From: Copromyces sp. CBS 386.78
Lineage: Eukaryota; Ascomycota; Sordariomycetes; Sordariales; Sordariaceae
Direction of reading: 5' to 3'
Assembly: GCA_030685235.1 (NCBI GenBank)
Contig: MU839315.1
Span: forward strand, 1-24,245
Length of the DNA stretch: 24,245 bases
Positions 12,779 to 21,034 of this stretch are shown here, one piece after another; the first letter of the stretch is position 1, and each line of letters begins with the position of its first letter. The notes under the pieces are model-generated. The model was not told the DNA's origin. It ran no database searches and was given only the letters and a program-made list of their open reading frames with translations. A program made the translations under genes and the position numbers.

Positions 12779-13669
12779 TTTATTTTTTAATATTAATATA
12801 ATAAATATATTCTATAAAGAACGTACGGAACGTAATTATATTAAAGGACGGAATATTATAAATATAATTAATAAATATTAAATTATAATAGAAGTAAAAA
12901 ATATAATAGATAGTGTTAATTAATATAATTAGCGGAAAGAAAAGGAGGTAAATGTAAAAATAAAAAGGATTTATTAACCGGGAAGAAGGTTAAAAGTGGG
13001 GTTAGAAATTAATATTTAAATAAAGGTTTAAAATTCGGGCGCTAGGGAAAAGGGGGGCGTAAAAGAATAAGAGAATTTAAAAAATAGGGAATCTATTATA
13101 TAGACGAAATTAATATTATATTTAATAATACTATAATTAATATAAATTATAAAGTTTAAAGGGTTAGATATATAATTAGGAAGACGGTTAAAAATATAGT
13201 TAATAAAAGAGGATATTATTTTAAAAATTAGTTAAATAAAGAAGAAAAGAAAATTCGAAAAATAGTAGCGGGGAAGAATTTTTATATAGAAAAAAAGAAA
13301 GAGCTTTTACGCTTATATAAACCTTAGTAGAATTGTAGGAATTTAAGGGATAATAACGAAGCGGGAATAAAGGTAAAAATAAGAAAAAAACGATTACTAT
13401 AAGTAATTTAGGAAGAAGGAGCAGTATATAAGAATAATATTTCGATTATTCTAATATTAAATCGAAGGTAGTAAAAGGGAAATAGTTTATTTACTAAAAT
13501 AATAAATAAGTACCGCTATAAATAAAATCGAAATAGAATAGGTGTAATTTATTCGCGACCGAAAGGAATTAGCGGTTTTTATCCGACCGCGCTTATCGCC
13601 GTACAATTTTTTCTAAAGAACTAGGAGAAGTACCTTATACTAATAAGGCGCTATAGATAAATAATATGG
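12779..13669 (+). mobile_element. LINE-A copy 1, second part (3' region)
   Basis: Continuation of the element broken at 5,997. It begins with the second target duplicate (12,779-12,797) and then parallels the reverse complement of 6,000-6,890. The near-tail block with the hairpin and AAGGCGCTATAGATAAATA lies at 13,555-13,665. The terminal AATAAGAC-(TTA)n seen in copies 2 and 4 is missing, and the sequence passes into gypsy-like coding sequence at about 13,670. No reading frame is recognisable here. The region is probably 3' untranslated or the end of ORF2. Confidence 0.82.
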
Positions 13670-13876
13670 TATTTAATTGTAAAATTGAATTTCGATAAAA
13701 ATTCCAACTACTTTATATACCTAAGGGTAAATTTCTTCGTAGTACTAAAAGTCTTCAAATTCTTATAGTCTATAATAATTTCAAAAGGTTAGGTAGCGCC
13801 TTCTAATTCGGGCCTCTATTCTTCCAAAGCCTTAATAACAGTTAGCAACTCTTTATTATAAATATTATAATTATAC
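13670..13876 (-). pseudogene. Ty3/gypsy RNase H fragment, C-terminal piece
   Basis: On the minus strand this reads Y-N-I-Y-N-K-E-L-L-T-V-I-K-A-L-E-E, then R-P-E-L-E-G-A, D-Y-K-N-L, and E-F-L-S-K-F-N-F-T-I. That is the standard order in the RNase H domain of Ty3/gypsy Pol polyproteins (YEIYDKELLAV...WRPELEG...DHKNL...EFLSRF). Stops fall at Trp positions (LEE-stop-RPELEG and stop-LEFLS). His of DHKNL is Tyr. The piece ends abruptly against the 3' end of LINE-A copy 1 at about 13,669. The upstream half lies at 14,862-15,060 beyond an inserted element. Confidence 0.85.
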
Positions 13877-14097
13877 TTACTTACCTAACAATATAAGGGT
13901 TCAAATTACTATAGTATAATAGTTATACAACAGTATAGAGATTTACTACCATTGCAGATTTGGATAGGGTAGTACAACGGTTTAATAAGTTGCAACCGTA
14001 TTGCAACCGTCCTACAACCGTTGCAAGATCTGCAACTATAGGAATTTTACACATATAACGTAATTGCCAAAAAATTTCTTACGGAAAATTCATAAGG

Positions 14098-14181
14098 GGA
14101 AATCGCTAGGGTCATAAACGGAAATCGCGAAGGTTACAAGGGGAAATCGCGAAGGTCACAAAGGGACATCGCGAATCTAGG
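14098..14181. repeat. 22-bp minisatellite, about 3.8 units
   Basis: Units at 14,098-14,119, 14,120-14,141, 14,142-14,163 and a partial one at 14,164-14,181. The core is GGAAATCGCGAAGGTCACAA with one to four differences per unit. It has no spacers, so it is not a CRISPR array. It lies inside the MITE-like element, next to the poly-T run. Confidence 0.9.
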
Positions 14182-14322
14182 TTAATAAATCTTTTTTTTT
14201 TTTTTTTTTTTTTTTTAATTTGAAAAGAATAAAATTTTTTGTCACAGCGAGGAATCGAACAAGAGTCTGAAGATAAAGAACTACTTTATCAACCACTTGG
14301 CCACTAGGCCAAATTTATTAAC
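14181..14322 (-). other. tRNA-like segment with 25-T run, bracketed by a 10-bp inverted repeat
   Basis: On the minus strand, two overlapping perfect A-box matches (TGGCCTAGTGG at 14,301-14,311 and TGGCCAAGTGG at 14,293-14,303) are followed by a near-perfect B box (TGTTCGATTCC at 14,251-14,261). A poly-A tract (25 T on the plus strand, 14,192-14,216) follows. The layout looks like a very short SINE. It is not a working tRNA: the 3' acceptor strand CTGTGAC has no 5' partner and the T stem does not pair. GTTAATAAAT (14,181-14,190) and its exact complement ATTTATTAAC (14,313-14,322) bracket it in inverted orientation, not as a direct target duplication. Confidence 0.5.
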
Positions 14323-14670
14323 AAAATGGGTAGTTTTTCCTCCTTATTAAGGGGAAGTTTAATATTATTTATTTTTTTTTTTTATTTTTTTTTCTAAAGA
14401 CCCGTTCGGTAAAATTTTTTTAAACTAAGATTTCTGGTTAAATAGAGTGCGCACGGACCTCTAGCCGGGTGCAAAATAACCGCCAAGAAATGGCGCTCAT
14501 TTTAGTACGCTTTTCAATTTCAGGGTTAGGGTTATTAGTGAAGAAAACTTTGTCGTTTTCGTAAGAAATAACCCTCGTAACTTGCCTTCATCAATTTTCT
14601 TTAAAGAATTTTTTAGGAAGGTGGGTCCAATTACGTCATGTATGCAAAAATCCTATAGTTGCAGAATGTT

Positions 14671-14786
14671 GCAACCGTTACAGCACGGTTGCAAATATTA
14701 CAACGGTTGCAGCACAGTTGCAGATGTTACAACGGTTGCAGCACAGTTGCAGATGTTACAACGGTTGCAGGACGGTTGCAAATTTT
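14671..14786. repeat. 29-bp tandem repeat, four units
   Basis: Units at 14,671-14,699, 14,700-14,728, 14,729-14,757 and 14,758-14,786. The second and third are identical; the others differ at a few positions. The core contains CAACGGTTGCAGCACAG and is rich in the GTTGCA word. The repeat sits within the right inverted arm of the MITE-like element and makes that arm longer than the left one. The open frame at 14,582-14,818 is only a translation of this repeat. Confidence 0.92.
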
Positions 14787-14861
14787 TTTTACCGTTGTAC
14801 CACCGCTGCAGATGTTAGAAACCGTTGTACAACTATAAAAGCATCCCTATATACCCCTAGC

Positions 14862-15060
14862 TAAGTAATTACGGAATGCTTAGCCGAAAAATAGGCGATT
14901 AGATATAATTCACCGTCGTGTAATTATAATAATATACCGCCCGTTAATTAATTAGAAGTATCGACCTCTATAATTATCAACTTCTCCTAATTATAGATTT
15001 AAGGACCGGTATTAATATAAAGGCTATCTTTAAAGCCTTAAAAGTATTATTATACTTACC
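14862..15060 (-). pseudogene. Ty3/gypsy RT-RNase H junction fragment
   Basis: On the minus strand, T-F-K-A-L-K-I-A-F-I...P-V-L (about 15,048-14,998) is the RT-to-RNase H linker (family F-x-x-L-K-x-A-F...APVL). Then V-D-T-S-N begins at 14,965, followed by G-G-I-L-L, H-D-G-E-L-Y, and A-Y-F-S-A-K-H-S-V ending at 14,870. That is the first catalytic strand of a gypsy RNase H, with family Asp-Ala-Ser-Asp changed to Asp-Thr-Ser-Asn. The domain continues at 13,876 beyond the MITE-like element. RT proper, integrase and LTRs are absent, so only about 400 bp of this element survives here. Confidence 0.85.
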
Positions 15061-15100
15061 TATTAATATAAGGGTTCAATATTCTATATAAATATTAGGT
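15061..15100. repeat. Second copy of a ~30-bp word, junction zone
   Basis: TATTAATATAAGGGTTCAAT preceded by TTATACTTACC here resembles 13,871-13,902 in the same orientation, with about three to five differences. It is either a broken terminus of the same MITE-like family or a duplicated stretch of gypsy sequence. It marks the edge between the gypsy fragment and the 5' side of LINE-B. Confidence 0.5.
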
Positions 15101-15349
15101 TGAAAAAGTTCGCGAATAGCTGAAACGCGGGTCCTTGGTCGACGACGATACTAAAATCAATTTCGACATTAGAATCGTGTTTAAGACGTCCGATTACCCC
15201 TATCTACGATATTGTAGCCGTTGCGTATCGAAAACGCGGGTATCGAAGCCGTCGGGAATATTAGTAGTAGTTTAGCGGTAAGTTAATATATACTTAAAAA
15301 TCTTGTAACTAGAATACCGATAATAATACCGACGGCCGATAACGCTGCG

Positions 15350-16765
15350 TACGAAATCCGCCTAATTTTAGGACTTATTACAAATAATTCTACGATATTC
15401 CTTTAAAAGGTTATAAAGTTTCCTAACTTTAATAGCCCTCCTACGTCGTTCGCGGCGTAAGCAGAAAATTTTTTCGAAACCGCTAAAGTTATTTTAATAA
15501 TGCAAAATTAAACCGAATAACTTTATAACGATAATACTGCTTAATTCCGCTATAATATATTGGAATTTAAAAAGATAATTATAATTATCGCGAAAATTTA
15601 AAAAATTTAATCGAAATTCTAAATTAAAATAGTAATAGTTACGTTTACTCAAATAACCTCCCCGAAATAATTTTACTTAACCTTAATTAATACTTAAATT
15701 ATTATCCCCTTACGTACCGAATATACTTTTACCGTTAAATTTAATAAAAACGGCCCCCCCTTTATTACCGTATAAGAAAAATTCGATTTAACTGAATAAA
15801 TAAAAGCGATTAACGTATATAATAAAGCTTACGAAGCGAAGGCCGTTATAAAGCTATAATTTAACGGAAATTACGTAATTATATTTAATAAAAAAGGAAA
15901 GAATTAATATTTTAAAAATTAAATATAAATAATTAAAATCTTTAACGATAAAATTATAATTTCGTTTTAGACGGTATTAATAATAGCCCGCAACGTATTA
16001 TAATGCTTTATTAATAATATAAGCCCGGAAGAATTTAAAAAGGCCCTTACTATTATAAATAGAGTTATTATTATTTAAATAAAAGTATTTTAGAGGAAAT
16101 ATAATAATAAAAAAGGGTTTTTACTATTAGAAATTACTAATATAAACGAAGGATATCGTTTAATTCGAAATTCTTTATTTCAAAAAGGTAATGTATTTTA
16201 TTGTAAATTATTCGAAAGGGACGCTATCCCTTAATAATATTTTAACTATTAAGAATTCGGTTACTTTAAAATTTATTATTTTAAAAGTAAAAGATAATAT
16301 TACTTTCGTTATGTAATAAAGAGGTACTTGGGAATTAATATAAAAGAATCGGAATTTATATACCTTTTAAACGAAAATTCCGACTTCGTAAAATATTTCC
16401 TTTATAACCGTAAAAGATACTTCGTATTCTCTCGTAATTACCTACTTATTAAATAAATATAAGGTCGTTCCTCTATAGCGTTCGTAAAGCGCCCGTACGA
16501 ATACGTATTGTAAATAAGACGGCCTACTATAATTAAAAAACTGGTTAATAGCCGGAATAACGAATTAATTTAAGCCTAAAAGGCTAGGGAAACGATTATA
16601 TTACCCTTATAAATATAAGAAATATTATAAGGCTTTAAAAAGGAATTTACCTTTAAAACGATTATACCGCCCTAACCCCCCCCTGTAGACGCGGATAAAA
16701 ATAATAATTCCGATACGGATATCCTTAATATTAAAGAGGAAATTTATTTCGAATCCGAATAGTAA
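15350..16765 (+). pseudogene. LINE-B ORF1 (gag-like, CCHC knuckle) remnant in one frame
   Basis: One reading frame (codons starting at positions such as 15,446 and 16,238) runs to consecutive TAG/TAA at 16,760-16,765, interrupted only by TAA/TAG that CAA, CAG or TGG would give after RIP. At 16,238-16,279 it reads Y-F-N-Y-stop-E-F-G-Y-F-K-I-Y-Y. This is exactly a CX2CX4HX4C knuckle with all four ligands turned to Tyr. Before the end comes P-V-D-A-D-K and then an acidic stretch (I-K-E-E-I-Y-F-E-S-E). The likely family role is binding the element's RNA. The true start codon is not recognised and 15,350 is approximate. Confidence 0.78.
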
Positions 16766-16777
16766 ATTATATCGATT
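16765..16777. repeat. Target-site duplication, left copy (SINE)
   Basis: AATTATATCGATT here is repeated exactly at 17,592-17,604. The 13-bp pair brackets the SINE, and the next base after the left copy is position 1 of the tRNA-like head. Confidence 0.95.
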
Positions 16778-16865
16778 GGGGGGATAGCTCAGTTGGGAAG
16801 ATCTGAGCTTGGTTTCCCTCTCGAAATCTTTTGAGAGGTCGTGGGTTCGAATCCCGCTCCCCTCC
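16778..16865 (+). pseudogene. tRNA-derived SINE head (pol III promoter)
   Basis: Perfect A box TAGCTCAGTTGG (16,785-16,796) and perfect B box GGTTCGAATCC (16,844-16,854). The 7-bp acceptor GGGGGGA (16,778-16,784) pairs with TCCCCTC (16,858-16,864) with one G-T pair. The T arm GTGGG/CCCGC is perfect. The D stem GCTC/GAGC (16,787-16,790 and 16,805-16,808) has an enlarged loop. The middle contains one hairpin, CCTCTC/GAGAGG (16,817-16,838), with an oversized loop in place of a normal anticodon arm. No anticodon can be assigned, so this is a tRNA-like promoter and not a translating tRNA. Confidence 0.85.
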
Positions 16866-16868
16866 CTT

Positions 16869-16889
16869 CCATCCGATCTTTTCGGATGG
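16869..16889 (+). other. Perfect 8-bp hairpin after the tRNA-like head
   Basis: CCATCCGA (16,869-16,876) pairs perfectly with TCGGATGG (16,882-16,889) around TCTTT. It follows the tRNA-like fold by only three bases. The flanking CTTC before and AATCTTC after suggest it could fold as part of the SINE RNA. Function unknown. Confidence 0.75.
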
Positions 16890-17591
16890 AAATCTTCTCC
16901 GCTGTCTCTACTAAATATAGCGTTAAAAATGTAGGGGCCCCGCCTGGTCCAAAACCCTGGCACTACGTGATTGGGCATGTGTAAATCTTATCTCTGCTCG
17001 AAGATAACGGCCTATTTTCGCCCGATTAATAGGGTGTTGGAATTGGAACCCTACCCGCAAAATCTATTCCGGAGCTACGATACTAGTTCGGTATTAGAAT
17101 TTAGAATCCGCCCGGCCGTACGATATCGATTAATTAGCTATCTTATAATCCCGGTCTTTAAGTATATTCCGGTATATACAGCCGATAGAGGCCGTATTGG
17201 TAAAGAAACGCTTAAGAAATAAGACCCCGCTTCCCTACCCTCGATACTTTGAAGATAGGATGAAAGAGATGTAATACCCGCTATTAAAGCAATTAGTCCG
17301 GGTGGGAAGACGGGGTAACCAATTAAAAGTAATTGAGAGTTCTATTGGGAATAGCGATAGCTATTTAGAGTGGAAGACGAATTTAGAAGAATCCGACATC
17401 CTCCCAAGCTCCCGTAGTAAGACAGGACGAAAAGTAGGGGATAGGGTTAGGATTAAAAGGAAGGAGTTGGAGGTTTTTATCCGGATTTTCAATAATACGG
17501 TTTTTCCTCTAGACTAGAACGGAAGCAGCACCGCATACTTATTAGGTAGACTAGTTACACTAGTTAACGTGATAAGACCAATAATAATAAT

Positions 17592-17604
17592 AATTATATC
17601 GATT
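17592..17604. repeat. Target-site duplication, right copy (SINE)
   Basis: Exact repeat of 16,765-16,777 (AATTATATCGATT). It immediately follows the (AAT)n tail, and LINE-B sequence resumes at 17,605. Confidence 0.95.
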
Positions 17605-20338
17605 ATGAAGAAACGAAGCCCCTTAATTAAGGTATAAAAAGAATTAAAAGCCCGGGTCGCTAAAATCCAAAATAAAAAGTAAAAACGGCTTATTATAATA
17701 ATAAAGATAATAATAGTTAATATCCGCCCGAACCCTAAATTTAATTAATAGCGTACTACCTTTACTTCGACCTAATAAATTTAAAGATTGTATATTAGAA
17801 CGTAGCGAAGTTGTATAATAAAATAAAATTAATTTTAGAAATAAAAGAATATTATAATATTATAACTTTCTAAGAGCCGGGTTGTATTCTTGCGAATAAT
17901 ATATTTAGTACTAAAATTTCCCGCTATTAGGCGTTAAATAGTATTAATTAAAAGAGTGTAACGTTATATATAAATAAGAAATTTATAATAAATTAATAGG
18001 ACTACGAATAAAGAAAGGACTAGGTAATAATAAAATTAAAGGAGGGAAAGAACGAAGTAAAAATATAATTAATTTATTTATTAATTTAGGACGCGGGTTT
18101 AGAGTAGGACTAATATACCCCCCTTAAAGAAATTATAACGAAATTTCGACGAAAGAATATTGTAATTGGGGATATAAATTTCTACTACCCGTAATAGGAT
18201 ATTTATAGAAAATAAAATCGAAGTAACTAAATACTCTTCTTACTAGCGTTAAATTATTATTTAACGCTAATAACGCTTATAAGCGAACCGATTAGGTTAG
18301 AGAACGCTTCCTAACGGGAATTTAATAATATTATTAATTATATTTAAATATTAAATAAATTTTATACTATATACTAAACGGTAGAAAACCCTATCCTTAT
18401 TGGGTTGGACTATTAAACCCAATTGATTTTAATCTATACGGATATTAATAAAGTATTGGAAAGCGCCGCTAAAGGGTATAATTAAGTACTAATAAATATT
18501 TAATACGTAAAAGAATTAATAATAAAAAGGATTATAATCTTAATTATAATTACTATAATCGAAGAATTAAAAAAAGTAATAGGAAAGTTAATAAATAAAT
18601 TAGTAAGGATTGTAGAAGAAGTAATACCGAAATAAAAATGAAGGGTAGGAAAGTATGTAAATTAATAGGATTTAAATATAAAAGAGGCCGTTAAAAAAAC
18701 GAAGAAGGTAGCGAAGGCCTAGCGAACGAAGAAGATACTACTATGCAAAAGAAAAATAGAAAAAGCGTAATAAAAATAAACCGAAGCTATTAGCTTTATA
18801 TAAGTAAAATAGTAATATACCCTAATAAAGGATATATTGAAAAACCGTAAAAAATTCTAAATATTAGAGCGGTAAAATAAAACGTAAAATTATTTGCCGC
18901 TAGAGCCCCCGAAGTTTCTAACGCTATATAAAAAAATTAATATAAAGGAAAAAAGGGACAATAATAGGAAGGTAAAAATGTTAACGGAACGGTTTTTCCC
19001 GGGGGTTAAAATACTTATTAATTAATTATTAAATTAAAAGGAAAAGAAGGAAAAGGAATTACCTATAAATTATAAAGTAAGCGCGGACAATATAATTAGG
19101 ACCTTCGGCTAAATAATATCTAATAAAGCTCTTAAAAGCGATTAATTTTCTAATAAACTATTTAAAATTTATAAAAGGCTATTAGCCCGGGCGCTAATAA
19201 TAATCGTAATAGCGAACTTTACCTTTAGATTTTTCCCGTCCTAATAACGCTACGCGAAAGTAATTATATTAAAGAAATTTAGTAAAATAATAGTATAATA
19301 AAAAATAGTAGGCGCGTAGCGCCCTATTATACTTTTAAATTACGTAGGGAAAGTATTAGAGGCAATTATAGTGGAAAAATTCGTTTAAATAGCGGAGGAA
19401 TATAAATTCCTATTAGATAAATGAATAGGAAATAAGAAGGGAAGGTCAATAGAATTTATAATTTATATTATTACCAACATAATATATATAGTATAGGAAT
19501 TAGGAATAATAATTTTACTACTACTCTTAAATTTTAAAGGGGCGTTCGATAAAATAAATTACCGGTAGTTCTTCTATACCCTATAAAAGAAAGGGCTACT
19601 ATACTAATTATTCTACTAGGTCGAAAACTTCCTAACGGACTATTAGGGAAGTCTATTCTTCGATAGGAAATTATTATAGGAATTTAAAATATCCGCCGGA
19701 ATATTTTAAAACTCCTTCCTATTACCTATCCTCTTCCTTATTTTTATCGCCATATTATATAAAATATTAAAGGAATCAAGAAGGATAATAATAATAAATT
19801 TTATAAATAATACTAATATCTTAACCTTTTCGAAATTAATAAAAGATAATTATAGGAAACTTTAAAAAGTATAGTAAATATACTATACTTAGGCGGAAAA
19901 AAGGGGTATAGAATTCAAAATTAGTAAATCCAAATTTATCTACTTTATTAAAACCCGGGTACTGAAAGCTAAAATAATTATATTCGAAGATTATTAATTA
20001 ACCCTTACGGAATTGGTAAAATTCTTCGGGGTATAATTAAACCGTAAATTAACCTACCGTACCTATTTCCAAGTAATTAAAAAGAAAATATTAATTTAGA
20101 TTTTTATATTTATTCGTATTATAGCGAAAACGTAGGGCTATAGCCTAATTAAAGCGAAAAAAATATATATAAAAATAATTTATACAATTATAGCTTATAG
20201 AGCGTCGGCGTACTATACCCCTATAAAACCGTTAAAAGAATTTAAAAAGTTTGTAAAATTATTTATAATAATACTAACAAATTATTTTAAAGTAATATTT
20301 AAAGTATATAAAGGCCTATCTAACGTTAAAAAGTTTAA
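17605..20338 (+). mobile_element. LINE-B, second part (ORF2 region), cut off by LINE-A copy 3
   Basis: Continuation of LINE-B after the SINE. It holds ORF2 through the endonuclease and RT, then stops at about 20,338 where the 5' end of LINE-A copy 3 begins. As copy 3 starts at its own full-length 5' end, it probably inserted into LINE-B. The LINE-B 3' end would then lie beyond the right edge of the window. Confidence 0.8.
17605..20338 (+). pseudogene. LINE-B ORF2 (endonuclease-reverse transcriptase) remnant in one frame
   Basis: From 17,781 on, one frame carries every recognised motif. The endonuclease N-terminal strand is L-K-I-V-Y...N-V-A-K-L-Y-N-K with stop-E-P-G-C (family QEPG). G-D-I-N-F-Y-Y-P follows at 18,168-18,191 (family GDFNxHHP), then an S-T-I-I-D-Y-I-type segment near 18,340. 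RT motif A is N-F-K-G-A-F-D-K-I-N at 19,530-19,559, with its catalytic Asp intact. The motif B region is S-A-G-I-F-stop-N-S...P-I-L-F at about 19,692-19,728 (family AGIPQGSPLSPILF). Motif C is N-F-I-N-N-T-N-I-L at 19,797-19,823 (family FVDDTNIL). There is no net frame shift over about 2 kb. The product is dead because of stops and the Asp-to-Asn pair. Confidence 0.88.
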
Positions 20339-21021
20339 AAACGACGCCGAAACCGGAAACGCCGATTTCTGGTTAGGAAGTGCTCCAAAACGAAAACCGA
20401 CAATAGCAATCGATTTAGGAGGGTCATTTACCCCCTCTGCGATATCCTACGACGACCGTAGCGATAGCGTTAAGCCGTCGCTACCGATAATAATTAATAG
20501 AAGTACGAATAAATTTGAAAATAGCGTCTATAACCCCCTCGGAAGTATTTTAAAATATAACGACCCTAACGCTATACTTATTATAAAGACTTCGGAAAAG
20601 ACGGAGGAAAATAATAAAACTATAAAGAAATTTATTATTATAACGAATAAAACTATAGACTACGCCGCTATAACGACCGATAACCGTCGTTAAATTCGAA
20701 AATTCCTTTTTAAATTCGCAAAAGTTTTTACGAAGAAAAGTAAATTTAAAATACTTAAGGTAAATAAAACCGCCGAAGCTTAATTTATTATTAAGAAGGA
20801 TATTAACGATTTAAAGAAATTTATTTCAAAGGAAATAAAGAAAAACGCTTAAGAAGCGCCGAAGAAATAGGTTAATATTATTTAGAAATCGCTAAATAAG
20901 GTTAGCGCTACCTTTTACTATTTACCTACTATTATTATTAAAAAGTTTATCCCTTTTAATTACGAATATTAATTTATTATTAAGGGGGCTTAAATTATTA
21001 TCGAATTTATTATACGCTTAA

Positions 21022-21034
21022 ACGATAATATAAA
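21022..21034. repeat. Target-site duplication, left copy (LINE-A copy 4)
   Basis: ACGATAATATAAA is repeated exactly at 21,429-21,441. The unoccupied site is visible once in copy 1 (near 817-829) and in recognisable form in copy 2 (near 12,070-12,090, minus). Confidence 0.95.

Larger units (their letters stand above)
13880..14861. mobile_element. Inverted-repeat element (MITE-like) inserted in gypsy RNase H
   Basis: The sequence is flanked by matching inverted arms, about 13,885-14,067 and 14,627-14,860. Both contain TTRTACAAC, GCAACCG repeats, CTGCAACTATAGGA and, at the inner edge, AYGTAATTG. The interior holds a 22-bp minisatellite, a 25-T run, a tRNA-like segment and a GC-richer stretch near 14,440-14,580. 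There is no transposase, so it looks non-autonomous. It splits the gypsy RNase H domain between the S-A-K-H-S-V block and the Y-N-I-Y-N-K-E block. A clean target duplication could not be fixed, so the exact ends are uncertain by about 10 bases. The family is not recognised. Confidence 0.65.
15100..16777 (+). mobile_element. LINE-B, first part (5' region and ORF1)
   Basis: Start of a second, distinct non-LTR family. About 15,100-15,350 is a CpG-rich leader without a recognised frame (many CGA, GCG and TCG words), consistent with a LINE 5' untranslated region. ORF1 follows. The element is interrupted at 16,777 by a SINE and resumes at 17,605. Its exact 5' end is not defined because no second copy is in the window. 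Confidence 0.72.
16778..17591 (+). mobile_element. tRNA-headed SINE, 814 bp, little RIP
   Basis: Complete SINE: tRNA-like head (16,778-16,865), strong hairpin (16,869-16,889), a ~690-bp body of balanced base composition, and an (AAT)n tail (about 17,579-17,591), all within a perfect 13-bp target duplication. It would be transcribed by RNA polymerase III and mobilised by a LINE reverse transcriptase. It is long for a tRNA SINE. The body has short open frames at 16,971-17,222 and 17,302-17,517 in different frames, with no recognised domain, probably non-coding. It lies between ORF1 and ORF2 of LINE-B and keeps many CA/TG dinucleotides, so it is younger than its host or escaped RIP. Confidence 0.9.

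Noticed and set aside
14522..14534. AGGGTTAGGGTTA, resembling two telomere repeats
   Set aside because: Only two units, inside the MITE-like element; too short to mean a telomere or a healed break.
14098..14786. Tandem arrays as a possible CRISPR
   Set aside because: Units are contiguous without unique spacers, and the context is a eukaryotic transposon.
14582..14818. 78-codon plus-strand frame rich in Gln and Cys
   Set aside because: It translates the 29-bp tandem repeat; it has no ancestry as a protein.
16778..16865. A functional tRNA gene
   Set aside because: No proper anticodon arm or anticodon, an oversized D loop, and it is bounded by a SINE target duplication.
16625..16978. 117-codon minus-strand frame containing GSGIRTHDL
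   Set aside because: It is the antisense translation of the SINE tRNA-like head; GxGIRTHDL-type peptides are a known artefact of tRNA sequence.
16971..17517. Two frames in the SINE body (83 and 71 codons)
   Set aside because: Different frames, no recognised domain and no link to each other; most likely non-coding SINE body, though a captured fragment cannot be excluded.
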